Positions 10,337 through 21,699 of a DNA stretch of 64,000 bases are shown piece by piece. Within the stretch, counting starts at the first letter, position 1. Each line of letters starts with the position of its first letter. The translations under genes were made by a program, and so were the position numbers. The stretch is from Spodoptera frugiperda (Eukaryota > Arthropoda > Insecta > Lepidoptera > Noctuidae): assembly GCF_023101765.2 (NCBI RefSeq), contig NC_064215.1, positions 2,542,001 through 2,606,000 of the forward strand, given 5' to 3'. The notes below the pieces were generated by a model. That model worked only from the letters and a program-made list of their open reading frames with translations. It did not search any database and had not been told where the DNA came from.

Positions 10337-10884
10337 TAGCAAATAATTCCTTATTGTTTGACAAACCCCCTAAAGAATTAGGCAGTGACGTGTAATAATA
10401 TTTTCTGGTTACGCTAGTATTCATCCGTTAATTGCCGTACGATAAATCACTCACTCTGCAATCTTGATGACCACTAGTACACCTCTGTCATAAATATTTT
10501 CTAATCAAGTCACAGTACATGAAATTCTAATCACATTTATGTAAATATATCCTATAACAAACTACCTTTCAGTCAAAATAAGAAAACCTTATTCCATAAT
10601 TCCACGAAAATTCTCTCACAATACAAGACAAGTCACCATTTGTACTGTACATACCAACATACAATCTGACGCAAACGGTGTACACTGGGCCTTACAACAC
10701 AAGTTCTAGGAAGCCTCTCACTAGCTATTCGTGGAAATAATCGGAGTTGCTAGTGACGTTATTATCCACACAATTATGTCTCCGGCACGAAATTCTGAGG
10801 CCCTATGTGTACTAGGCTTTACTGTTATGGTTGAAGGTTAAGATATAGAGAAATATATTATTATTTTTATCTTACTACATGTAT
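10337..10884. other. Non-coding interval, nothing recognised
   Basis: AT-rich DNA between two Helitron-derived blocks, without frame or shared repeat. Confidence 0.4.
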
Positions 10885-11175
10885 TCTACTAATATTATAA
10901 ATGCTAAAGTTTGTATGTTTGTTTGTTATTCCTTCACGTCAAAATGGCTGAAGGGATTGAGTTGAAATTTGGAACAGGGGCATATTATGGTCTAGAATAA
11001 CACATAGCACTTTTTATTCTACGGAAAAGGGGCGAAGTAGGTGGCAGAAACTAGCAATAATATAAATGTGAAAGTCTCTGTTTGATTGTCACCCCTTCAC
11101 ATCAAAACGGCTGCAGGAATCGAGATGAAATTTGGAACAAGGGTAGATTATGGTTTGACTTACAGCATGACTAGT
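10885..11175 (+). mobile_element. Two tandem Helitron 5'-end-like fragments
   Basis: The first starts TCTACTAATATTATAAATGC and continues with AAAGTTTGTATGTTTG and TTGAAATTTGGAACAGGGGC. The second, from about 11055, repeats AATATAAATGTGAAAGT and ATGAAATTTGGAACAAGGGT. This order (TACTAATATTATAAATGC, short pyrimidine-rich run, ATGAAATTTGG) is a common lepidopteran Helitron start. Neither fragment has a nearby CTAG-ended hairpin, so both are truncated. Confidence 0.6.
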
Positions 11176-11719
11176 GGACAATATCTCATACATCTAAAAT
11201 TATCAGCTCCTACCTAATTCATTCACAATAAAAACCATTATCTCATGCATCTATACATTGACAATATACCTATTTCTACACAGTTCCTACAAAGGCAACG
11301 AAGATCCACCCCCAAACAATATCAAGTCAACATGTTTACAATAAAGCAAAGGTACAACAAAGGTTCAGACTTCAGATCGGGACTCTCAAAGGTTCAAAGT
11401 AAACTCAAACATGCAGGGCTTTACGGATGACTGACCAGAAGTCAGTTGGCAGACCAGTTGGTTGATCAATCTGGGAATTGGTCGACGAAATATAAGATGG
11501 TCGATGCTTTTGGTAACGCATTGATATGGAGTCTTGGTGTTAGATGCACAAATAAATAGACTGCAAATGTGAAAGGGATAGTGTTGAGACCTGTTATGAT
11601 AATTTGGGTGCATTAAAGTATTAACTGCCGAAGGCAAGTCTCCCGGTAAGCTTCGGTCACCAGTAACCGACGTGGCGGTCAACGTGGTGAAGCTGACCTC
11701 TGAAGAAGTCTTGTATGTA
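11176..11719. other. Non-coding interval, nothing recognised
   Basis: Unique sequence. The short open frames on both strands overlap each other and have no recognisable domain. Confidence 0.4.
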
Positions 11720-11884
11720 TTTTATTGTAACTTTCGTGAGACATACTAAATTAATTATTATGTTATCGGCTTACTCACGTACTGTTTTGACGAGGAACTC
11801 GACTAGTTTCAAGCCATGCTAGAGGCTCATATTCATGAGCAGCATTCCGCGACACACGACGCGGCGATTGTCGCGCTGCTACTG
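11720..11884 (-). mobile_element. Family E MITE-like repeat, copy 2
   Basis: This is the reverse complement of the block at 583-757, with few differences and a shared CTTTCGTGAGACATACTAAA end. It shares the GC-rich other end GTCGCGCTGCTACTGGCG with copy 1. Non-coding. Confidence 0.7.
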
Positions 11885-12058
11885 GCGATTCGAGGATCGC
11901 GCCCATCGCGCCATCTGTCTGGAATCGCGCGCAAAGTCTTGTATGATCGTAATATATGTCGTATCGGTTAACCCCGGTGCTTTTAAATGCTTTAAAAGGT
12001 TGACAAAGACGAAGCTAGCCATCAGAAAATTTAGGATCGAGCAAAATATAGTTTCAAT

Positions 12059-12121
12059 AGAGGACTGACCGACAAAAGTGTCTTCCTCGTCTATTTGAAA
12101 TAAATAATTTTGACTTTGACT
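12059..12121 (-). repeat. LINE 3'-tail-like fragment
   Basis: The minus strand reads GTCAAAGTCAAAATTATTTA and ends GTCGGTCAGTCCT, matching 31572-31705. Confidence 0.6.
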
Positions 12122-12995
12122 GTGAAATACAGTAAATATCGCTAGCCGTACAGATGCGTCCAACGTTCAAAATCACCATTTAACTTAACACAAAGAAGTG
12201 TGATCAGTGAATCGTGGGAAAAGGTTATAAGTTCGGTCACAGCTTTCAATCCCTTTCAATTTTAACGCCCTCCCACTAAAATCTTCAATTCCTTATCATT
12301 ACAGTCCATCAAAACCATACAGAAAACGGTTTGAGAGTAGCGTTTTACTCAAAAGTTACTTACCATGGAGGAGATAGTAAATGGAGCTTCACTTTCATCT
12401 AAAAATTAATAATTACATATGTACTTGTTCAATGATATTTTATCATTGTTGTATTTTTATGGTTTTTAGTTGTCTTTTATTTTTGCTGTATTACATTTAA
12501 AAGGTTACTTAAAAGTTTGTAACTAATTTATAGCATGACGAATCAACTTAACCAAAATGTCTTAAAAAATTGGCAGACCTGGTAATAGTAAGTGATCAGC
12601 GGTGCCCATTCATACTCTCAACACCAAAGGAGTTATATCTTAATGCGGTTTGACTTAAAGGCATTTTTGGTGGGACCTATACACATCTATTTTATAAGTT
12701 AAATATAATAGTAGAAATAAATTTTTTCAACCTTTAATTCCTACAAGCACCCTTAGTACTCCATTCAGACATAATCAGTGCATCGTAATGATTGTCCGTA
12801 TTTTCTCTGAGTTGTTATTGTGCACGATCGAATGTTTATATGTGAAGTTGCGAAATGGCAGCCAATTGCACCCTATATTTAAAGCTACATCTTCATATTG
12901 GCTGTTTGTGTGGCCATAACAACAGTGATAAAAAAATAATTCAAGAATTTTTTGACATTAGATCTACTGTAGAGTACTTTAATTCATACATCAAT
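12122..12995. other. Non-coding interval, nothing recognised
   Basis: AT-rich unique sequence with no shared repeat. An open frame at 12855-13223 runs through a dispersed repeat and is not accepted as a gene. Confidence 0.4.
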
Positions 12996-13058
12996 AACCT
13001 CATGCCTGTCTCCCATGGAGGCAGTGACTATGTAACACCAATTGCTACGAATCTTAGA
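12996..13058 (+). repeat. Dispersed repeat (CCTGTCTCCCATGG type), copy 1
   Basis: It contains GCCTGTCTCCCATGGAGGCA and CCAATTGCTACGAATCT. Relatives lie at 15751-15845 (same strand) and 49013-49080 (opposite strand). Confidence 0.55.
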
Positions 13059-13894
13059 TATCTCTTAATTTTAAATCGATATCTTTATATTAATCATGAT
13101 TTGGTTTTAACTCAGTATTTTAGATGGAATGAACAACCAGGTTTAAATAAAGGAAATAAGAAGATCGAAATTTTAATTAAATTTCTAAAATATTTTCTTT
13201 CTTTTCAAATATTTAGCAGTTAACAATGACAATCGCTCTTACCTTATCTCCAAGTTTCATTTTCCTTCCGCTCCACTCCCCGCTGTTCTCCAAGCCCTAA
13301 ATATACTGATAATTTCTCCAATAATTAATGTGCACACATGTAGTTATCCAATTATTTGTCATTGATCTTACAAAATAACTGTATTTATGAGTTTCTTAAT
13401 AAATTCGAACAATCAATTTAAAATACCGCTACAGGGTGAAAAAACTTAAAATACGCAGTCGAAATAATAAGAAAGTATTTTGAATAATTCTTTTATTTAT
13501 CTTTTAAAACAGGTGGTAGTTCTTTTTAAGTTTAAATTACAAGACAATTAAGGTTTTAACTTAGTAATTGACTGATAAGCTTATATTTCTTGTTACAATT
13601 TATTCCGACATGCTTATTTTCCAATGAATTAACTTGTAAGACTGAATTTAGGTACATATGTGTTTACTTAATTCACAGGTCTGAACTTATAAAAATCCCA
13701 TCTAATTTATATAGTATAGTAGAAATACATTGCTTCGATAGCTTATGATGTCCATACAACTTATAATAAAACACCGTTCCGCAGGTTCTTCGTATTCCCG
13801 AACTGTTCTGTAACAAAAAGAAAACAGACTTAAGAAAGTAAGTATTTTTATATTATCTGTCAGGGTCAATCTGTGTCAATGTGGAGGTTAGCAA
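13059..13894. other. Non-coding interval, nothing recognised
   Basis: AT-rich unique DNA without frame or repeat. Confidence 0.4.
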
Positions 13895-14110
13895 AGCCCT
13901 TTTATGTAGGGGAGGCCCAACTTACTTGGGAAGTGGTATCAACCATTTGGGTAAGGCGAAAGAAAATATGAGACACGTCCTGACCTAAAAACACCTTGTT
14001 CATACGTTGTTTGAGCCGGAGCCCCGGTAACCTATTAGACCGTCCACAGCTCCGGATCGGGCATCAGCCTTGCTGTAGCCCATCTCAATACCCCAAAGTC
14101 CTGCAGCGGA
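13895..14110 (-). mobile_element. Family A retroposon, reverse and diverged copy
   Basis: The minus strand reads CTGATGCCCGATCCGGAGCT, then GGTTACCGGGGCTCCGGCTC, AAGGTGTTTTTAGGTCAGGA and TTTCGCCTTACCC. It is more diverged than the other copies and lacks the usual TCATTGGATG end; further LINE-tail-like sequence (TTATGTAGGGGAGGCCCAAC, plus strand 13903-13922) is joined there. Confidence 0.65.
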
Positions 14111-14597
14111 CTACCACAAGCAGACAGACGATGAAGTAATTGTTGTATTTAATATTTACCTACAGTTTCAAAATGCTTATTATTATTGTAATATTAATTT
14201 AAAACCAACCCTTTTGAATCATAACAGCCGTAATATAATATTATACCATGTTTAAACTCGATTCTGGCTATCGGATTAAAAACCACGAACCGACCAAAAC
14301 AACGGTTTTACAATTAAATTAAATGGACAAAGAGAATCGACATAACTTATGTATTTACATTACAATAATTATATCGAAAGGCTTTATGTGAATTGAAAAT
14401 AATATTCATATTCTCGTAATATCGAATTCAATAGTGCAATAATTATTTTGATGAAATATCGGGTTTACCGATGTGTGTAAATTGTTGTTTTGGTAAATAA
14501 GTATGTACAATCAACGACTTTGAATAATGACTCACTAAATGATTATTTTCTTGCAGATCTTTAAATGTGAATTGATGATGTAGACTACTTTTCTTCT
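14111..14597. other. Non-coding interval, nothing recognised
   Basis: AT-rich unique DNA. Confidence 0.4.
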
Positions 14598-14848
14598 GCG
14601 GGTCTACGGACTGCGAGCAAGGGTAGCTTGCCGCCCGACCAGAACTAAACAACAATTTGGACCAGTTGTCTGATCGTCGCTGATGCCTGATCCGGAGATG
14701 CGGACTTCCTAGCGGGTTTACCGGGGTTCCGGCTTGAAAAGTAGGAGTAAGAACAAGGTGGTTTTTAGTCAGTAAGAGTCTGACACTTCTTCTCGCCTCC
14801 CCAAGGCTAGAAGTCATTGGATAATATTCCCCCCTTAAAAAAAGTCAG
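14598..14848 (+). mobile_element. Family A retroposon, medium-length copy
   Basis: It begins within GAGCAAGGGTAGCTTGCCG, a word also present upstream in the 6556-7062 copy, and so is the second-longest copy. It then has CTGATCCGGAGATGCGGACT, GGTGGTTTTTAGTCAGTAAG and CCCCCCTTAAAAAAAG at the 3' end. An antisense frame across it encodes only a spurious peptide. Confidence 0.85.
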
Positions 14849-15415
14849 CCAATTAATTTAGTATATAGTATAAAATAAAATAAAGATTGCATCAGTATAT
14901 CCAAACGAAACTTATTTTTGCTAAAAAATATAAACTTTTATGAATTTGTACGTATTTTGAATGATAAAAATATCGATAAAACGTAATAAAAACATGCATG
15001 CAACCACCCCATTACACGTAATCAAATAACGAAACAAAATACAACAAATTGAATGTACTAATTAACAGCAGGTTGTGTTTTAATTAATTTCGAACATATT
15101 GGCTCTGGTTGTATATGTATACTTGTATACCTACTAACCACAGTATATAATTTGATACACAACATATTGGTGGGAGCTATGTGTCTATATTGTATTGTAT
15201 TATGTATGTTACATAGATCGGAATCTCCTTGATTTGTATTTACATCTCGAATTGATTATCAATTAAACGAACCTATTATATTATGCTCAAGTTTCAAATA
15301 CATGTCATATTGTAGCACGAGTATTTGAAATTTGAACAACAGTATTCTGTGGATCACACAAAAAATTGTGCCGTAAAGAACACAAGGCCATAGATTTTTT
15401 TTTTATAATAACCTC

Positions 15416-15560
15416 CTTACAATGTGATCTACTAGTTTCGAATCATAGAGGGACTTCCACATTAGCAGCGTCCGCGGATATGAATTGATGACTGTGTCTT
15501 GAAATTAGTCAAGTTAATATATTGAGAGCTCTTCTCAATATATTAACTTGAGTAAACTGT
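15416..15560. mobile_element. Family E fragment ending in a perfect hairpin
   Basis: The left part shares CTACTAGTTTCGAATCATAGAGGGACTTC-like text with 50284-50442. The right part is a perfect 19-bp inverted repeat (15509-15527 and 15533-15551, arm TCAAGTTAATATATTGAGA, loop GCTCT). Confidence 0.6.
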
Positions 15561-15750
15561 ATTTTTTTTAGTTAATAATAAACAACAATTTGAAAAACCA
15601 AGGTAATTTCATAGCACGGATGATTCAAAACTACGGCAATGTAAAGTACTGCACATCATTTTAAAATTGTACGTAGATGTTACTGCTTAATTAGATACCT
15701 TTCTGGTTAAATAAAAAAAATATATAAAACTTTTTATCACTATGAAGTAG

Positions 15751-15845
15751 TAACATAACCTCACGCCAGTCTCCCATGGGGGTACGCAGAGATAATGCAA
15801 CGCCAATTTCTACAAATCTAGCATACATCTTTCACTTCATCAACT
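15751..15845 (+). repeat. Dispersed repeat (CCTGTCTCCCATGG type), copy 2
   Basis: It contains CACGCCAGTCTCCCATGGGG, then CAACGCCAATTTCTAC and TTTCACTTCATCAAC, as in many lepidopteran copies of this repeat. Confidence 0.55.
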
Positions 15846-16189
15846 ATGAAGTACCTATCGTTTAAATCTGTCTACCCCAAAAATTGTAAAGTGCAAACAA
15901 ATCGATAGCACACCAGTCGGTACCAAAAGCACACAATGGGCCCTAGATACCCGCGGTGCCATTGTACAGGCTTCCATTCCCGGGTGATGCTAATGAAGTA
16001 TTTGTGAACTAAACATGTGCAAAAATGGGGTTGAAATCCTACCCTTTGGAGAGAAAATCTCGTCACGAGCCAGTAATCAGTAGTCGGGAAAAAGTGTACA
16101 ATAATATTATACTTAATACATACGTATACTACCTAAAAATAGCTACCAAATAAAAAAGAAATATATGTTAATACCAAACTCTTCATTAA

Positions 16190-16383
16190 GGTACGCGTCC
16201 ACAGGCCCGCATCGTACGCACCGCACGTAACGGACTTTAATTTGTCTTGTATAGAAAGAAACTGCGTCCACTGATCCGCATCGTACGCAACGCATTATCG
16301 GCAATGCCTACATGCGATGCGTACCGATGATGTCATACGAAATGCGTGCGTTGCGTACGATGCGGGCCTATGGACCGCTTACG
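16190..16383. mobile_element. MITE with GGCCCGCATCGTACGCA termini
   Basis: The left end (16190-16226) and right end (16345-16383) are reverse complements over about 37 bp with few mismatches, centred on GGCCCGCATCGTACGCA. A third partial copy of the terminus (GTCCACTGATCCGCATCGTA) sits at 16265-16284. No open frame, so it is a non-autonomous TIR element. Confidence 0.8.
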
Positions 16384-17469
16384 TTAACAGTGACTCATTT
16401 TTGAGTCATCAAAGAAACTAAACTTAAAACAGTTGTCAAATTATGGTAATTGACAATTACCTAGGTCTTGCGAGTAAGTACTAGGTTTTGTAGCGACTTC
16501 AACCGCAGTGTCTATTAGCAGTAAAATTTTCAAAGTGACAGAGTCCATTTGTGGGCATTATTTCCTTGTTTTAGAGTAAACCATAGTTTTAGTTGACACC
16601 ATTACGCTTTTACTATGGTATGCTTAAATAAGCCGGTGTTAAGCTGTTAAGCTGCGGTTCTAGTTGACAATGTTGGGTAAATCTTAATAATATTTTACAT
16701 TAAAATGCATCTCCGATGTTCCCTGGAAGGTTATTATAAAAAGTAAATAAAGTATAATAATAAAGGTTTGTGAAATAAATTAGGTAGGTATTTATTCCTA
16801 GGAATTTTCACAATTTAATACTAGGCAAAATATTTATAATTTGAATTGAACATAACACGTCGAAATTTATAAAAGAAATGCTTATTTCACATCCTAAAAT
16901 GACCAAACGAAGTCAACATGCAACAGCCTAAGCCAATGAGAACACACCCTTAAGTAACAAATGGGCTAAACAGTAGCAGTTTTCTAAAACACCTAAAACC
17001 GTTTAAGAAACATTGTCGCATTTTGTGAGATTTACATCTTTACATGTTTGTACAAGGACACTTTAGAAATCGCATTTTTTACTGAATTAGAAACAAACTT
17101 AACTAGACACAGATGGTCACTTAAGTTGATGAGCATTTGGAATTGATTTACATAGAATTAGAACAACAGACAATGGTTCTTTAACGTTATTATTACCGTA
17201 AGGTGCACATGAAGTTTACTAGTTTAAGACTGTGTACAGATAGTAAAGTTGATAGATGGAAAAACAAATTAAGGACCGATGTGTCAATCAATAGATAACT
17301 TTTATCCATAGAATAAAATTTATGGAAAAACTGTAAAAAAAATATGTAACACCTCTGATGAAGTCATCTAGCATAAAAAAATCATCCCTAAGTGAGGCTT
17401 AAACCAAAAACACACAAAAAAACCAAAATACCAGGATATCACTAAAATTTATTAAATCGAAAATAGTTT
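16384..17469. other. Non-coding interval, nothing recognised
   Basis: AT-rich unique DNA. TTAGTTGACA-type words recur near 16580 and 16660, but no element could be bounded. Confidence 0.4.
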
Positions 17470-17622
17470 ATCCACAGCTGCAGACTACCTAGCGGGTATA
17501 CCGGTTCGAAAAGCAGGAGTAGGAACGGGGTGGTTTTTAGTCAGTAAGAGTCTGACATTCCCTTTCGCCTCGCCCAAAGCGGGAGAAGTCATTGGATGAT
17601 TTTTCCCCTCAAAAACTTTTAT
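17470..17622 (+). mobile_element. Family A retroposon tail
   Basis: It runs from CAGCTGCAGACTACCTAGCG to GAAGTCATTGGATGATTTTT and CCCCTCAAAAAC. It lacks the CCGGGGCTCCGG part of the consensus, a small internal deletion. Confidence 0.85.
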
Positions 17623-19224
17623 TCTCTTGTAAAGAGTCCTATGTCCAACACTACATAGACAAAGGTTAACTATGATCTTACCCCTTAAAGAAAATATTAT
17701 GATGAGAATGTACCTAACATTCCAAACAACATAATTATCCTAACAATGTTTACTACTGAAACCGTCAACAAACCTCTATGGGTTTTCAAACTACCATGTC
17801 CATACCCTTTAAAAGGCATTTATAGATAACTAAACCCTAAATTGAAGACCTTAAAAGAAGTCTAAGCTATAAACTAGGTTTAAAAGGAAAACAAAACGAT
17901 CTAGGAATGTTACTTGGCGATGGTAATAGTCATAGGAAACAAGCTCCTTGTTTAAAATAACTTAATGTTATGGGAATTTGAAAGAAAACCGTTTTCGATA
18001 AATTGGGGAGATTGTGTATTTGTAGAATAGGTTTGTTAGTTTTTGTTGTGGGTGATAGGTGTGGCTATACAAAGGTAAAGATATTCCTTTGTAAGTACAA
18101 AAAATATATATTCATCCTACATCATCAAAAACAACAGCAACGCACTTGTGATTCCTCTAGTGTTGCGGGTGATCCGTCTGCTCGTTTGACCCCTAAAAAA
18201 ACTATGTGGCCGAACCGATTTTGATGCGATTTTCAGCTTAGTACTTATTAGACTTAGAAGAAGGTTATTTGATTAGGTAGACTTCACTTTAAAAAAAATG
18301 TGATTAGCATGTTATGTATGCACATCAATATTTCAGTATTCATACAGAAACCCTTTGTCACTGAAGAAGCAGACGCAACACAAAGCAACAAAATAAGCAG
18401 AAAAAAGAAAGTATTTTCGTCACCCCTTCAGACGTCCCAAAAAAAGTATCATCACTCAAAATTCTTAGCATGCATGGTGTAGGTTCCATTCCATTTAGAG
18501 CACAATAAGAAAATAAGTGTAACCCTCAAGACACCCAGTCGCGGTACGGACATGAGTGGATGCATGTTCAGACAACAGCTTTTGAGCCAAAAAGTCTGGA
18601 TGGTCACGAAAACTTTGAACTTCTTTTAATTTTGCCCCTTTATATCATTTTTAGGGTTCCGTAGTTCTGTTATAGTTGTAAAGAGATAGATTCAGTGTGT
18701 TTCTTGTATGCCCCGTATGTAATGAATCGGTTTTTCTTTTCTGTATGTTGGGTCGAGTCAAGATGTATTGACAATAAATCAAATTGGCTTAAAGTCTCGC
18801 CTATTTGTATAAGTAATTACTTAAAGAGATTATATTCACTGCTACACATAAGCCTCCTCTAGACCTGATACATTGATCTCTTGTGTGTTCATATTATATT
18901 ACCTAGAACACGATGAGACTGGCAGACGCTGTGCTTTTTAAAAGTCCCTAAAATATAAAGAAATAAAAACATAAGCCGACTCTAATTAAAACATAAGTAT
19001 AGAATTCATAATATCCAGTTAAAATGTGAGCAATGTAACCTAGACAAATAATGCATGATATTTTTATTCAAAAACCTCTACTATATCAAAAATAACTTAC
19101 AAAAGAGGTGCAACACAATTAAAAAACAGCGCCATACGAAGTGCTATTTCTATTCTATTGTCATATTCCGATAGTTATCATTACAATTATAATCTCAGAA
19201 TCGCCAAGACCTAAACAATGGGCG
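17623..19224. other. Mostly unique DNA with small repeat fragments
   Basis: 18120-18240 is a mosaic with GCACTTGTGATTCCTCTAGT (family C-like) and AACCGATTTTGATGCGATTT (Helitron-like). TTTTTAGGGTTCCGTAGTTC near 18650 is a known type of lepidopteran repeat edge. No gene seen. Confidence 0.4.
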
Positions 19225-19244
19225 ATCACGAACATACCTTAACT

Positions 19245-19310
19245 GATATAATCGATAGCGATCTATATCGAGTGATTATATCGATTCCATTGTTGTTATA
19301 TCGATAATTG
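19245..19310. promoter_or_regulatory. Cluster of CGATA/TATCG motifs with a DRE-like site
   Basis: Within about 60 bp there are five or so CGATA or TATCG words and one exact TATCGATA at 19299-19306. In Drosophila TATCGATA is the DREF site. Function here is inferred from the motif alone. Confidence 0.3.
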
Positions 19311-19894
19311 GATAAACATTCGATTCAATAAATTAGATGGCTTACCACAGTTACATTTGGAGTCGTGATCTATTCGTTATAAAGTAGGTATTTGGTATAT
19401 TAAACGTGTCTCCTACAACGGTGTATTAAATACTAATTGTGCCTCACGACTTCGGTTGCTTAATTGCAATAAATAAAAGCACGATCGATTCTTTGTTGGT
19501 TAGTAAAAGGAGTTTCTAATTGATTTCTATGAGTAATGGCTTTTGTGGGGTGGTGTTTGTTGGTTTAGTATTTGTAAAATACTTATTGTGTAGCTTATTG
19601 TATCAAAACTAGGTGACGTACAGACGTCTTAATTAGATCCTGTCAATTTAGGTTGATTTGTGACAACTTTAATATTTTTTATCGACGAATTTACTCATCA
19701 ACGGTAGGTGATAATTATAACTTATAATTTATGACAACCTGAATAAAAGTATAATTTATATATTTTATAAGTACAAGTCCACACTATCAGTTGTCGCCAG
19801 GCACTAGGTACGAACCTCACAGCTTCCACCATTTTCTCATTCAACATTCCCATTTTCTTTTTCGCAGTATTAATTTTTCTTTTTAAGTTATTTC

Positions 19895-20095
19895 TATACC
19901 GCTCGGCAAGCGTCCAATTTTAGCCGACCCACCAGACGGCGAAACTTTTGCAGGAAATTTTGGGAATTTTCTAAAAAGAGTGGGCTCATGTTATAGTGGT
20001 TATTTTGGAGGGTAGCCAAAAACAAAAGGTTGGATGTATTGCTTGCTTTCTCGTCGAGCCGGTAACCGAACCCTCTCATTTGTGCCTTTTTAAAA
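19895..20095. other. Unique block of raised GC, possible conserved element
   Basis: Unlike its surroundings it holds GGCAAGCGTCC, GACCCACCAGACGGCG and GTCGAGCCGGTAACCG, and no known repeat. A 61-codon minus frame spans it without a domain. It could be a regulatory element or an untranslated exon. Confidence 0.25.
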
Positions 20096-20639
20096 ATTCA
20101 CTACCCCCTAAACAGTTAGCTAGTGATTTTTATGTTGGTGTTGTTGCATTAAAAATCGTTTAGTCCGCCTCGTGATGCTGGTGTGAACAAACAGACGTGT
20201 TTGTGAGGCTTTTGCTATATGAGGCGGGTTTAACAGTGTGTTTGGAGTTTTCTGTGCTTGAATTTGTAATACGGTACATATGTGTCGTTTAGTATTTTGA
20301 AGTTACGTGCTAATGTTTTCAAGTGTGCAGAAGTTTAATTAAAACTTAATCTCGAACTATCTACAAGTATGGTGTATAATTTCCACCTCAAATGCCTTTT
20401 ACACGTGACTCTTTTTCAACTAACATTTTTACATCAAGAAAAAGAAAAAGACATCCTTGAATCCTATTTGATGACTCTTTCATTCCCAAACAAAATCTCA
20501 TTACGGACCACGCCTACCTTTATAAGAAAAACCCTTAATATTTACACGAACGAAGGTAAAAATCTCAAAAATCGTCATTCAAAAGTAAATCGCACCAAAA
20601 TCCCTTGAGGATCCGGTCGTAACAGACGGATTATGTGGC

Positions 20640-20900
20640 AGATTCTTCTAAAATATAGTGGATGAAGGGAAAAATTGTAAGTATTCGTGTGTATCACAAA
20701 AGGGGGGTGTAAAGGGGTGCACCCCAGGTAGGCAGGGGTTGTTTCGGGCTCTGTCGCGAACAACGAACGAATTGGATGTGATTTTGTTTTGTAAAACATT
20801 CCAAATGATTAATGTTATTTTTTTCGGTGAGAAAATTATGAGTACAATGTTTCTTTATGGTTATTGTAGATTGTGGAGGGCTGGGGAAAATGTTTAAGGT
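20640..20900. other. G-rich unique block
   Basis: It contains GGGGGGTGTAAAGGGGTGCA followed by CCCCAGGTAGGCAGGGG, an uncommon run in this AT-rich region. Open frames exist on both strands but overlap and show no domain. Possible CACC-box regulatory DNA. Confidence 0.25.
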
Positions 20901-21132
20901 GGAAAATTTACAAACGTTTAACAAAACGATACGTGTTATTGATGTAGGTATGAGAAGCACGTGATAATTTTGGTATGTTAATTTAATTCTGTTATAAAAT
21001 TAGATGTAATAAAAACCTACACGCGTGGGGTTCAAGTTGGAAAGAACACTTTTCAAATCTTAATGAATTTAGTATCAGATTATCGATTTGAAATAAAATA
21101 AATTTGTTACAAACTAGCTGATATAAGAAAAC

Positions 21133-21330
21133 AATTGACTGCACGGTTGACGCGGTAACTGGGCAACTGGCAGCCGTTCATCGGGTAGCTGGTACCATTC
21201 CCGCACAGAGCCAACTTTGTGCGATTCATCCACAAAATGTTGCTTTGGGTCTGGGTATCATGTCTTTGTGAAATTGTGTGTTTGTAAACGCACCCATGAC
21301 ACAAGACAAAATCCTGGTATAGGATATAAT
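21133..21330 (+). mobile_element. Family B tRNA-headed SINE
   Basis: A head with GGGCAACTGGCAGCCG and ATTCCCGCACAGAGCCAACT is followed by the body GGGTCTGGGTATCATGTC, GTGTTTGTAAACGCACCCAT and GACACAAGACAAAATCC. This is the same order as at 28524-28700 and 60611-60798. Its antisense reading accounts for part of a 188-codon minus frame. Confidence 0.8.
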
Positions 21331-21699
21331 TAAATTGAAAATTAAAAACATTTGCCGCATAAAATCTTTCATTCTTCAGCTCCAGTCCCTCACATAGAGC
21401 GGGAGACACACCCCCCCTTTTCCACGATGAGTGCGGAGTCAGGCGCGATCGTGACCTCGCATTGAAGATTGACCAATCTCGGCGACAGCCTACTTGCTTG
21501 CTAAGCCCAAGTGATTTTAATATACAACATATTTCTGACAAGATTTTTGCTTGTGGAGTTATTAGGTAGGTGCTGTTTTGTGGATCGAAATGGTGGGTTA
21601 TTTTGCAATTATTTAATAGTTTGTTTTTTGTCATTAAACTTTGTTTTTTCGTCTCTCTTTTCTCCAAAGACAATGAACGATAGTATCATATTTATAATA

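Noticed and set aside
12855..13223. 122-codon plus-strand open frame
   Set aside because: It passes through a CCTGTCTCCCATGG dispersed repeat and has AT-driven composition with no domain.
14443..14817. 124-codon minus-strand open frame
   Set aside because: It is the antisense of a family A retroposon tail joined to AT-rich flank.
21107..21673. 188-codon minus-strand open frame
   Set aside because: A large part is the antisense reading of a family B SINE; the rest has no domain.
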